From: Bryoerythrophyllum caledonicum | Taxonomy: Eukaryota > Streptophyta > Bryopsida > Pottiales > Pottiaceae | Length of the DNA: 64,000 nucleotides | NCBI GenBank assembly: GCA_963971425.1 | Contig: OZ020523.1 | Location: 22,053,105-22,117,104 of the forward strand | Direction: 5' to 3' | Shown: one piece after another, positions 24,326 to 35,520 of the stretch | Position numbering within the stretch: position 1 is the stretch's first letter | Layout: each line of letters starts with the position of its first letter | The notes under the pieces: model-generated | Seen by the model: the letters and a program-made list of their open reading frames with translations, nothing else | Database searches by the model: none | Told to the model about the DNA's origin: nothing | Translations under genes and position numbers: made by a program

Positions 24326-25296
24326 CTCGTGAGATTAACTTGCTACAGTTCTCGTGTAACACTCGGATGATACCTCATCTAAACGAGGGTGATACCACTT
24401 CAATATCCGGACCATAGTAGGATGATACTGGGGTTCACGGGCGATACTGCACTGATACCACGGCAGACATCTAGCCCAGTCTTGCGTGGGAAGCTGTCCT
24501 GTGATGTTGCCATCTCTCGTGCACCTCATCTCTCTCGCGCGATGTCTCGGGGCAGAGCCTCCCTCGCATTGCACGCGTCGCACCAGGTCAGTGAGACTTT
24601 CTTCCAAGGCCTACTACACCTCCAGGCTGCCGCCCCTTTGATCCTGTGAATCAAACACACTCCATTGCCCCATTGCTCGGGTTAGCGCGTTACGGTGTTT
24701 TTTCTTTGTTATGGAACGTCACAGGGTAGGGATCAGGTCAGAGCGTTAGCTCGTTGGAAAGTGGACAAGGGAGGAGGTGATCTTTTTTTGGTTGAGGTTT
24801 TGCGGCTGGATGTATCATGCATTTCTGTTTGTATCGTCTCTGTCTCCTGCTTTGCGTTTTGAGAGTGGAGCGGGCAATCGGTGGTCGAAGAGGCTCGGCG
24901 AATACTTCCTGGTTTCGTGATTAGTGCCCTTGGGAGAGGTCTAGGGTTTTGAGGTCTTGGTTTCAGTTTGAAAGGGATGATCGATACGTATCCTTTTTGC
25001 TAGAGGCTTCACCAAGCTTTGCTTCTTTGCGGTCTTGCGGAAATTCTGTCGCTCCGTACTCTTTCCGTTGTTTGCAATGTTGAGGGACGCTTAGTGCTAT
25101 TTTTATATTTTATTTCTTTATTTTTTCGAAATTCACATTTATGGAATGGTTGAGCATTGTTGGATTTGTTGTTCTTGTTGAACGATTGCCTTTGTTTCGC
25201 AGGATCAATGGAGCGGTAGTCTGGAGGTGTATTAGGATACATTGAAAGAAGCGAGGATTTCTTTAGAGACGGAGAGGTTTTGAGGGTCTTGGAAAC
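24326..25296. other. upstream region of the 802-residue gene
   Basis: GC content rises from about 24480, as for the other genes here. This is likely promoter and 5' untranslated leader. No protein-coding frame is supported and no clear core promoter element is visible. Confidence 0.45.
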
Positions 25297-28200
25297 ATGC
25301 CGAGGAAAAGGAAGACGCCGTATACTACGGTTATAGATCAGCGGGAGGTTAAAGTAGAAATGGAGACTAGTTCGCCAGGGTGGCATTCCGGGGACGAAGG
25401 AGGGCCGCCGGGTTGCGATCGCAGGGAAGAACCGCCTCGGAAGCGTTCTGTGGAAGCAGCCCCTCGTGACTTCGATGTACCTGACCCGCGGAAATCTGTT
25501 GGTGCACCGAGAACCAGAGAGTCGAAATTTTCTCCAGCTCCAAGCAATTTTCCAAGGGGGCCTCCAGGTTTTGACAATGAGTCAGGGTTTTCTTCGAACC
25601 CCATCCAATTTCCAGCGATTCCAAGGAACCCTCCGGGTTTTGACAAGAACAGCAGGTTTCATGGCGTTAAGATGGAATATGAGGAATCGTTGGAGATTAC
25701 CTCAGACAGTCCGTTTCTTCCTCAGAGAAGAGCGCCTCCTGGTGCCTCTGTTACAAGGAATGCGCAGGAGACATCCGAGACGGGTCCACAGAAGTCTTCG
25801 TCTGCTGCGAAGAGGAGAAAGAAGATGCAACCAAGCGCGAACGATGCACTCTCAGCTCATGCAGGTCTGCGTTCTTTCTGGGAAACTTATCAATATCTAC
25901 GAGTCTTGAATTTTATAAACCTCAGTTGATTCCTACATCGAATACCATGAAGTGTTGATAGAGTCACGGTGTCAACACTGTTATGTTACATTATTAACAA
26001 TTCTGATTTTAGCTGTGGTGGAATAGCCTGCACGAAGACGTCTAGAAGTTCTTACTTCAGAATTTTCAAAGGCCTGCTGGTTATTCGTTCAGTTTAGTTT
26101 CTAGCTTAGTGTGTATCTCCCTCAACGATTTTTTTGTTTCAATTATATGCAGGTACTAGTGTGTTAGCGTCATCATTTGAGAAGGCGACTTCAACTGCTC
26201 TTCGTTCCAGCATTCTAGGGGAGCCTTCTGTTCCTCCGTCTGGTGTGGCTATTATACCGAACTCAGCTGCTGGCGACAGCAGTTCCGAGTCACCTTCAGA
26301 TCTTTGTCTAAGACTATGGAAGGACCTCGGGCTTGCAATGCAGAAGCAAGAAAGGTAGGTGACTTATAAGCAGACACTTCACACACTTCAAGTTCTACCG
26401 ATCAAATTTAATAAAAAAAGAATATATTGATTTTAGTGACTTTACACTCACTAATTATTAAGTTTAATTATGTGCAGGGCCTTGAGAGAAAGAGAACGGA
26501 ATCTTAAGCAAAACAATCTCAATAAGCAAGTTCTTGAAGAACAAATGAAAGAAGCTGCTGCTTTGAAGAACGAAGTGATGGAAGAACGGAAAAAACTGGA
26601 AGAGGAGGTAACAACAGGACATACTCACTTGGTCTAGTTTTGAAGGATTATGCGGGAGATGTTGGAATTCTTGAAGTTGTTGGATGTCAGCTTAGATTTC
26701 CAGTTTCTTTGGTTTCTGATCTACTACAGCTACCTCGTGGGCTGTGGATTTATATTTGGAGGCAGACTTGCTGGTAATGAAATCAATACTACACTAGTGT
26801 TTTTTCTGGGTAGTCCGTACTTATAAATAATGAAGAGAATTAGTGTTTGAGTGACCATGAAATTCGAGCCTTTCAGTTCTTAAGTGTATAATCACTTCTG
26901 TAAATTGGGCTGTTGGATCATGTAGAGATATTTTTACAATAGACTTTGTGATTGCGCGACTGCTTGATTTCGAGATTTTCTCGACCTTGTTGGTAGAAAT
27001 TGCGAAGTAGATGATTGCAAGTATCTGATGTGGGCAATTGTCGTACAATTTAACCTTTAACATTCGATAATTTGAACATGAGTAGAATTTCTTTTGTTGG
27101 GATTTACAAAGTCTTGCATCTTTTGGAAATGAGCAGGCACAGAGAACCAAAAAGGAGAAGGATGATATGGAACGTACGAGTACTGATATTGCTGTTCAGG
27201 TTTGTGCCTGACGATGATTTGTGCAATACGTTTGCATCTGGGAGTGCATGTTTTACTTATTGTGCGCTTGAGCTTATTTCTCATGCCCACACTTCGATTA
27301 GCACCCTCACCTTGTAGCGTTATTTTCCTTTTTCGTCCCATTCAATCGTGCCAAATTACGGATGTAGATTCATTGGTTTGTTTTATACAACTAATTTGTA
27401 TGATCTATCCTTGGAAATGAGGAATTTTAGAGAGGTTCTTATTGTGAGGTGGTGTGATCTGCAGATGGCTGAGATCAAACAAGTACAGAAAGAGATTGAA
27501 AAGGAGAAGGTGCTGACATTTTGTGTCTCATCTTGCCTAGGATTTCATAGTTTGTGATGAGCAGTGAAGTATCAGTGGTTGCAAGACTGATAATATTCTT
27601 GCTTGAATAGGAGAGTATATCATGGCATCTTCTCAAATTTTGGAGCTTCTTATCTCTTATGTTGCAACGTCATTGTCGGTGCATTTGACATCCTCACGGT
27701 TGTCTTCCTGTGTGTTTTGCAGGCAGCCATTTTGGCACTTAAATTGGAGCTGGGTGCAGGGGAGGGGTGCTCGCAGGAGCAGGAATGTGTTGAAGCAGCT
27801 GTACATATAACTTTTAGCCATGATTCAGGTGTAACACCAAGTAATAGGCAAATTCGAGAACAAAATATGGGAATGAATATTCTTATCTCCAAAGTATCGG
27901 CCACGGCTAATAACAGAAACCGGGAATTTATGAAAGCCGAACCCGTGACTTCAGAAAGGGATGCTGTTCATGTGGACGAAAGCAGGCGCTATGACAATTC
28001 CAGTAAGATATCTAAATTTTGACCTTATCGCATTTTGATTGCTCCTTTGCGCTTTGGACTATGTCCCTCACAAATTTTCCAGTTTCTAGTTTCTTTTTGG
28101 CCCCAATGTAGCAGTTTCTGGTAGGTCTCTAAACTCGCTTGTGTATCGTGGTTATTCTTTGGCACTTTACCTGCGCTGACGTGGCTATCAAAGAGTGCTT

Positions 28201-30742
28201 CGGTTGTTTTTCAATCAAGAAATATCTATCAGACAAATGTAGCCGGCTTTGTGCGCATGCAATCGCAAGAACGTGGAGTGAATGTATTGGATCCTTATAT
28301 CGAATCAGTTTTAATATGTACATATGTAGTATCTTAACATTATTAAGAATAACTCTTTGATTTATGTTTCAGGTGAGGATGACATGGATGATGTACCACT
28401 CGCCATCAAACTCAAAACGAACATAAGGAATAAAACAGGAGAGACGAGTAGGTCGCGGGCGGAAAGTAATCATGCCGAGTCAAACGTTAAATTATCGCGG
28501 AAAAGAGCAGGTTCTCAGTTGGTGGGAGTCAAGTCGCAGCCATATGAGAGTCATATGAAGAGAAACGAAGTGTACGTGAATGATCTAATATTCCTTACCC
28601 TTTACCCTGATTTCGTAACACTACTGGGTTGCATGTTGATTTTCCTATTTGCTATTATTCTTTAAAATGGCATTGTTGGAAAACAACTCTGATTACGTGA
28701 CATTGAAACCCATCCCCTCGGTGCTCTGGCCATGCAGGCCCATTGAAGTTGCGCTTCAGGAAGATGCACCCGGCCTACTGGAGGTGAGTTTCTTGGGTTT
28801 AATCGCCAAATTTTGATGCAAGATTTCTTGTAATGACTCCTTACATTTCTTGTAGTGTGCATGCCGCTTTGCCTTTAGGAACGTTTGGGTGCTTTCCCTT
28901 GGACCTTTCAGGAGATATCAAGGCTTATTCGTAATCCCGATACAGATTTCCTTAAAAAATCTATGAATGGAAAACACGTAGTCACTCCTATGGTGGCTAT
29001 ATAAACTGAAAATGATTATATTTAACGGGAAAGTCTCAATGTTAGGGGCTCCAAATGTAGGAGCATCATCATCTGACAAAGTTGGTTGAATTTGCAGCAA
29101 TTAGAAGAAAAGGGAGTGCTTGGAGACATTTCTGTCTATCAAGATATGGGGATGGATGATTCTTTACCCCTGGAGTCCTCTGGAAGTGAATTTGGAGTAC
29201 TCGAAGGTGTTATTGGCAAGGTTTGATGTGAATTTTAGCTAATTGAATTGATGTCGAATTCTTTTAATTCGGTTAGTATCCAATGTCTAGCCCGGAGTTT
29301 TTATTTAAAACTTTTTTTATGTGCAGCTTTGGGGACCCAGCGCAGGACTCGGAAAGGATCTTGTACCTTTGAAAGGGCAAGCGTTGGGCAACATGCCACG
29401 TTACTGCCTTGCATGTTTATTGTCATTGATTGAACAGGCAAGTTTCTGAATGTTTTTAAACTCACCTTTTTGTTATTCGACCTGTCAAAAAAGATATGGT
29501 AGGAAAGCACTTACCATCGAATTCATGATGCTTTGGTTGCTTGGGACAATTTTCGTAAGGGAAATTCACAGTTGGTGGTTGTCACTATGCCGTCATTGTT
29601 GTTGGATAGATGTTTTCGGGCGAGACAGTGTTTAAGATATCAATATGACATTTAGAGGATTACAATATGCTAAATTTGTTGACCTCTGTTGTCCCGAGAT
29701 GCCAGGCAAAATCATTACGGAAGCGGAATTGGCCAGTGGAATGGGGATGGTGTAGACGCCTGCGTGCGTTTCTCTTTGTATTTGAAAAACACAACAGGTC
29801 CTTTTTTCGTGAGCTTGTTTACAACTGCTTTTTGTTGCAGAATGTGGCTTCTTCCATCATCTGTCTATCGTACGTGATGGTTTTGTGAGTCGATGAGTGC
29901 GTGGGATTGCAACTCTTGTGCCTCCTTTGTCTCTTGGTGTTGGATCATCAGTTATCGTTACGAATTGCTTGGTAATTCGATAGTTATCTCTATCTTAAGC
30001 TGGAGTGCACTGACATTTGCAGGATTGTGTTGGAGCGTCCAGAATATGGCTATGCGACATACTTTTTTGAGTTGGTTCAGCAATTACCTGTAAGATGGCA
30101 AGTGCAACGACTGATCACCGTCATGAGCGTTGCAACAACTGGTCGTGCAGCTCTTTTGGAGAATCGTCAGCTCGAGGTAGGCGTGTTTCTATAACTGAGG
30201 ATGATCATCAATATTCTACATACCTTGCTCTAACCTAATTGAATACATGGATAACCTCGACTAATGCTTTTTTTGGTATGATTGTTTTGGCCTGACTAGA
30301 TCAGCAATGCTTAATGGACTCGATGAGTGCTTTAGTGCCGACCCAGTGTTATGTCTTCTATTGTCCTTTTCCTTATTTTCATTTCAAATAAAATAAAATA
30401 AAATATGAGTAGCTCTTGTGTTAAGATATTGTTCTTCCGAAACAGGTGGGTGTTCATCTTACAAGCGAGGAAGCAGCTATTTTGGAAGACTACGGATGGA
30501 ACCCCACTAGTGGTCTGGGTTCTCTTCTGAATTTTTGCGAGCGTGTGGTGCATGACTATAACAAAGGACAGGAGGATCTTGGATGTGACTGGAAGCAAAA
30601 AATAGGGAAGCTCCTTATGGATGGCTATGACCACGGCAGCATGGTAACGTCAATACCGCGGAAGTTGCAAAGAGTGCTTGGTGATATTCGATGTGATACC
30701 GATTCCTTTCCAGGGTCTCAGGCGAAGGCTGAGCGAGCTTGA
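25297..30742 (+). CDS. conserved plant coiled-coil protein, function unknown
   Basis: About 802 residues in 14 exons: 25297-25864, 26153-26354, 26478-26607, 27137-27199, 27465-27509, 27723-28002, 28373-28571, 28738-28783, 28879-28977, 29098-29220, 29327-29437, 29706-29797, 30023-30176, 30446-30742. All junction phases agree. The N-terminus has a basic PRKRK cluster (likely nuclear signal), then a disordered region with three PPGFD-like repeats. Residues about 250-350 form a Glu/Lys-rich coiled coil spread over small exons. The C-terminal 300 residues look globular, with WPVEWGWC (exon 12) followed by VLERPEYGYATYFFELV (exon 13) and KIGKLLMDGY near the end. I recall this C-terminal pattern from uncharacterised plant proteins but cannot name the gene or its function. 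Intron 11 starts CAG/GCAAGT, a consensus GC donor. ATG 25297 is the first in frame. Confidence 0.8.
29438..29705 (+). other. GC-AG intron in the 802-residue gene
   Basis: The donor is CAG/GCAAGT, which matches the GC-donor consensus exactly, and the acceptor is GCCAG. It joins LSLIEQ to AKSLRKR in phase. It is the second GC-AG intron in the window. Confidence 0.7.
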
Positions 30743-31879
30743 TCCCTAATCACCAATGTACAATGGGTGTATTTTTGTCCATTTGTCATATTAATCAGGT
30801 TCACACAAATACCTCTGAAGCGTGCAAATTTGTACAGCTCATCTGAAACACTGGGAAGCCAATTGATGGAGCCAGAAGCAGGAGGTGTTGAGGAAGAAAG
30901 AGCACTAGTTAGTGACGGATTATATGAACTTACCTTTTGTATGATTCTCAAGAAAATGCTTCTCGTTTTTTGCAACTTTGTCTATGTTATGTCATCTATT
31001 CCGACATTGTGCTTATCAGTTTAAGTTTTCTGTTCACTCGTGCAAGATTGGAGGCTCTTTCTGACAATTGTACCTTGATAAGTCACTTCACCAGTGTTCT
31101 GAGGCCGGTTTTACGATTGCTCCAGTTCTATTTATTGTCCGCGTGAATTTTGCAGATTATCTGTCTTGTCAGGATGGCGTGCTTCCTCTTCAACCGGCGC
31201 ATGGTTGTGCGCCTCTTTTCCGTGCCCTATGCGTTTTGACGACTTGGGCACGAAGTCCTCCATATTTTTCAGCTGCATTCATCAGGTACACAATGTGTTT
31301 AGGATATACTGACTCAAACCAATTCAATTGTAGACGGTGGTATTTCCGCAGTTTAAGGTTTCAGGGAATCGAAGCACTGTGCTGCTTGCGTTTCATTGAA
31401 CGCGAAGCATCAGCACTTCGAACAGAAAGGTATGTCGCATTCCCCGGTCTGCTGTCAATTATGTACATGCTTGCCAGATCAAATATGGTAGCTTATAAAC
31501 CTGGTGGTTGGAACGACTTCCACACGCAAAAATGCACATTAATTGAAAATTATTCTAAACCATCCTCTACACCAAAAGTGACACCCCTCGTTTCCTAAAA
31601 TGAACATACCTACTGATTTCAGGAGATACAAACTTGTCCCTTCTTTCACACCCAAGTGCAACCAATCTAAACATTTTCATACCTTACAACTGGATGATTA
31701 TGTAAACACCACTTTCAGAGCTACGTATGCTGTCCAACTTCACAACTGCAAACCTCATTGTGTGAAGTTACACAACTTTATAAACAAAGTGAAATGGATA
31801 CCTTATTGAAACTTTGGAGTTGTTTGTTAAGTCACCCAAAGTTTCAATAAGATACCAAAAGTTTGATTTGTAAAAATAA
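30743..31879. other. 3' flank of the 802-residue gene
   Basis: Probably contains the 3' untranslated region. The 176-codon frame at 31068-31598 has no recognisable domain, no good splice context and no GC rise, so I do not call it a gene. Confidence 0.5.
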
Positions 31880-31881
31880 TA

Positions 31882-32092
31882 CAGTGTCTAGCAAAACTGA
31901 GTCAAGTTCTGGTAATTCGAAATTCAATTACCGATGTAGGAAAACTGGCAATAGATTTGCACAAATCATAAATTGTACAAGATAGCAATTTCAGTGGGCT
32001 ACAACTTGTTGCAAAAGAAAGTTCTTCTTACATTCATATGTACAAGAAAATTACATTCGAAGGAAATTGTGTCTCTTGACTCAGTTTTGCAT
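31882..32092. repeat. left terminal inverted repeat of the Tc1-type element
   Basis: 211 bp, starting CAGTGTCTAGC directly after the TA target and ending TTTTGCAT. It is about 98% identical to the right arm by direct reading. Confidence 0.93.
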
Positions 32093-32111
32093 CATCAACC
32101 AAAAAAAAAAC

Positions 32112-33197
32112 CTAATATTTTGTCCACTTGCCTTTGGCAGCTAAAACAGCTTGGATTCGTCGTGGCATGCTTTCGTACAACCTCCTACACTCCTCTCGTT
32201 TTATAGAAGCCCAACACTCCTCAATATGTTCTGACAACTCTAAAATTCCTTTTGGAGCACTTTCATACTAGTTAAGACAACGTTTCAGCCTTACCCAAAG
32301 ATGTTCAATTGGATTTAGGTCACGAGATTGTGCAGGCCACTTAAGAACATCAAAGTTTTGTGATTTTAGCCATTGGCAAACACTTTTTGCTGTATGTTTG
32401 GGATCATTGTCATGCTGAAATATCAAATTCGAAGGATCAAGATCATATGCCATCACCGTGTACATTAAATCTCTTTGCAAAATTTCTTTGTACTGATGTT
32501 GATCCATTCTTCCTTCAATTCTACAAAACATGCCTAGGCCCTGAAATGTCATACAACCCCACAACATGACAGAACCACCATCAAACTTTACGGTTTGTTT
32601 CACTTCTTTTAAATCAGAAGACCGTTCATTGCGAATCCAACACCAACCGCAACCATCGGAGCAAAATCGATTTACCTTTGTCTCATCAGAGAAGATGATG
32701 TGCTCCCAATCATGAATGGTCCAATGTTCATGGCGCCTAGCAAATTCAAGTCGATCTTTGATGTGTCTCTGGTTCAATTTCGGTTTCTTCTACTTCACTT
32801 TTGATCTCAGTCCTCCTGCACGTAAGACCCTTCTCACCGTATCAACACTTATAGTAACTTGGCATTCCTCACATACATGCTGGGTAGCATATGTCACAGT
32901 TTCAAATCCTCCTGATGTGATAGCTCTAATGCATGTTCTCTTTTGAGCATCTGTTAATACTTGTGGTCTACCACCACTACTAGTAGGAATATCAGACAAT
33001 CTCTTCTTTCTAAGTCTTGCAACATGACTTTGAGACACCTGCAACTCACTGGCTACATCCCTTGTGGATCTACCACCTTGCAACTTCACCAAAATAGAGT
33101 TATCAAGGTCTGTACGAGCGCTTGCAGAAAGCTCCTTCAAGTACACCATGTTGAGTAATAAAAGTATACTAACAATGTGCATGGAGTATTGCAACAT
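32112..33197 (-). pseudogene. Tc1-type transposase with two in-frame TAG codons
   Basis: The frame from 33197 down to TAG at 32112-32114 is 362 codons, the usual Tc1 size. Two internal TAG stops interrupt it, at 32790-32792 and 32268-32270; there is no frameshift. The N-terminal part holds a paired-like helix-turn-helix (STRDVASELQVSQSHVARLR) followed by a GGRPQ motif. The catalytic domain has Asp in IIFSDETKV, Asp in FQHDNDPKHT, and Glu in LNPIEHLW, with 34 residues between the last two (DD34E). Reading continues sensibly through both stops, with PKLNQRHIKDR after the first and YESAPKGI after the second. As written the gene cannot make full-length protein without readthrough, although the terminal repeats look intact. 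Confidence 0.92.
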
Positions 33198-33293
33198 TGT
33201 AGTTTAACATGCCCAAGCGAATTTGAGCTCATACATCCTCAATGCATTTGTGGCATGCAAAACACATGTCTTGGCTCATGAGTCCTCAATGGC

Positions 33294-33504
33294 ATGCAAA
33301 ACTGAGTCAAGAGACACAGTTTCCTTCGAATGTAATTTTCTTGTACATATGAATGTAAGAAGAACTTTCTTTTGCATCAAATTGTAGCCCACTGAAATTG
33401 CTATCTTGTACAATTTATGATTTGTGCAAATCTATTGCCAGTTTTCCTACATTGGTAATTGAATTTCGAATTACCAGAACTTGACTCAGTTTTGCTAGAC
33501 ACTG
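33294..33504. repeat. right terminal inverted repeat of the Tc1-type element
   Basis: 211 bp, the inverted partner of 31882-32092, ending GCTAGACACTG before the TA at 33505. Mismatches with the left arm are a handful of single-base changes. Confidence 0.93.
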
Positions 33505-33823
33505 TATGTGGTTACTCTTGATAGCCATTGTAAGAATGCCACTCTCAAGTTGCCATTGTAAGAATGCCCCTATGAAGGTACTACAACCAGTAAATGCCAG
33601 AGCATAAACACTGCCTGAGATAAGGCGTGCAGCAGCCACACACCTCTTTTAGGCAAGGGTTGGTACGCCGGAAAGATGAAAAGACAATGATTTGTTTTCA
33701 ATTCAAATTCAACTCCCCTTCCAAAAAGTGTCATCACGTTGGTAGCCATGTCATGTCATTTTTTGTGAGAGGTGGTCGCAGGTCCATCAATGTCAGAAAT
33801 TTTAGTACTTGTGGGCACACATG

Positions 33824-33899
33824 TAAGGTAGAGAAACCAAAACCCAGTGCTACATATAGAAATCACCTTATTTTCACCGGTTTTGGTTTCTCTACCTTA
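33824..33899. repeat. perfect 21-bp hairpin
   Basis: 33824-33844 and 33879-33899 are exact inverted copies of a 21-base word beginning TAAGGTAGAGAAACC, separated by 34 bases. It could be the remnant of a small foldback element or a small-RNA-like hairpin. There is no expression evidence. Confidence 0.8.
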
Positions 33900-35520
33900 T
33901 TGGAACTGTTGTGTGGCACACACTGTAAGTATCCATCATAAACCCATTGAGGCCGATCTCCAGTACCATTCAGCAGCACCATAATCTGATTGCCGTCTAC
34001 TAATTGGAAAACCAATTGGAAAATCCGCGTGGATCAAATTCACAAGAAAAGCATAGTCCACCTCATCAGGGGAGGAAACGAGTATACAATACCATCAAGA
34101 CTTAATGGTCAGTTGTAGAGGGTAAACATGTGTTGGGCGTGTGACTGATAACACCGCGTAGCTGCATGCCACAGTGCCACTTCTGTGTTAGGTGAAGGTC
34201 ATTTTCACCAAGCCCCATGCCATGTATCTCATGCTGTCAAGCAACTGTAATGAGCGCACATTAAACATGCCGCCATAATGCTACATTTGCATGATTGTAG
34301 AACCAATTTGGATCAAGTATGTTTAGAGCTGGAGACCCTCTAAATGTCACTTCCACAACATCTATATTTAGAATCAAGAAATAGAAACACAGGGTAGCAA
34401 TATATAAATGGGTTGGGGATTTGTAGTTGTCACCTTGGATGCCACCTCGGATGAGCTTCTCTGCCTAGGCCTTCATGAGATAATAGGAGGGATCGAATCC
34501 AAGGCATATTCCAAACTTCACAAAAAGTCTATTCTAGTCTGTAACGCAACGTTGCAGTGCGACGACACATGAGCTCCTGGTGACTACAGTATTCTACATT
34601 TATGATGTCGTATTTGAACGTGACGAGGTTCACATATTAAATTGAGCTCCAGATGAAAGGTGTTTGGAGAAGAATCTTCAATCCAAAGGTGTAGGTCTTT
34701 GCTAAACTTCAATACGCGTGATGTATACTGAAAGTAAGATACGGTTCCCGACTGAGGGTGCAATAATTTCTCCAAGTTGAGAATATGGAAAACAACTCTG
34801 TCGCAGCGGCGTCTCCATCCACGCAAGGCTACGATCCACGCCCCGCTGAGCGCAGCACCAACACCCATGATCCAGGAATCAAGCAGGATCATTGCATGGA
34901 ATGCGCCTCAACTTGCCCTTTCGCGTGGGCGGCACACGCCTCTGGCCCACCCTCAGCGGCGCTCCGCCGTCCGATTCAAGCCGTAGACATCGAACGGCCT
35001 TCATCCCCGCAGCGACACGCTCCTCTTCGGCACGACACCGCGCCACGTCAAAGATGGGACGTGCTCCACACGATGTTCTTGACCTTCATCTAATCTCCTT
35101 CACATGTCTTGGTAGCTCATGCCATTCCGGCTTCCCACTACTACCAGTCTCGGTCCTCTCACCTCTCACATCTGGGTACAGAAGGTGGACGTGAACTCTC
35201 ATGCTCCATTCTGCGCTTCGTCACCATCTCCTGGTGGATTCTCCGTTTTCTGCACCTTCCTCATTTCGGTGGTCGACCTCCTTTACTCGTAGTGGAATTC
35301 GCTGCTCATGCCATTCCTTTGCTGAAACAAGCTCTGATCAGGTCTGAATACCGGTCTCAGTCCTCTCTCTCGGTGGATCACGAGTGTCCGCGTCCGCTGC
35401 ACCAGATCTTCGTACAGATCTGCGCCACAGTGAGCCTTTTCTGATCTCCTCGTGGATCAAATCCGGGTTCAGAAGCTGCAGTACCACACTAAGCTTGGAG
35501 GTGGACGTATTACCTGCTCG
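33900..35520. other. upstream region of the VIT gene
   Basis: No supported gene. From about 34790 GC content rises sharply. Near 35118-35160 and 35305-35375 related phrases recur (GCTCATGCCATTCC, then a GTCTCRGTCCTCTC block), so the leader contains an imperfect direct duplication of about 190 bp. Promoter and 5' untranslated region are likely here. Confidence 0.5.

Larger units (their letters stand above)
31882..33504 (-). mobile_element. Tc1-type DNA transposon, DD34E
   Basis: A complete 1623-bp element flanked by TA on both sides (31880-31881 and 33505-33506), the target duplication of the Tc1/mariner superfamily. Terminal inverted repeats are 211 bp each (31882-32092 and 33294-33504), begin CAGTGTCTAGC and differ at only about four positions, so the insertion is young. 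Each arm carries GCAAAACTGAGTCAAG at its outer end and the same word inverted at its inner end (32075-32090 on the left). The transposase is on the minus strand. Plant mariner-like elements usually carry a DD39D triad, so a DD34E Tc1 type in this host is unusual. Confidence 0.95.

Noticed and set aside
29841..29869. 29-base microexon in the 802-residue gene
   Set aside because: It has good splice sites and the right phase, but the 92-base exon at 29706-29797 also fits and encodes the conserved-looking WPVEWGWC block directly before VLERPEYGY.
31068..31598. 176-codon plus-strand open frame
   Set aside because: No recognisable motif, no splice partners, and it sits in the probable 3' flank of the 802-residue gene.
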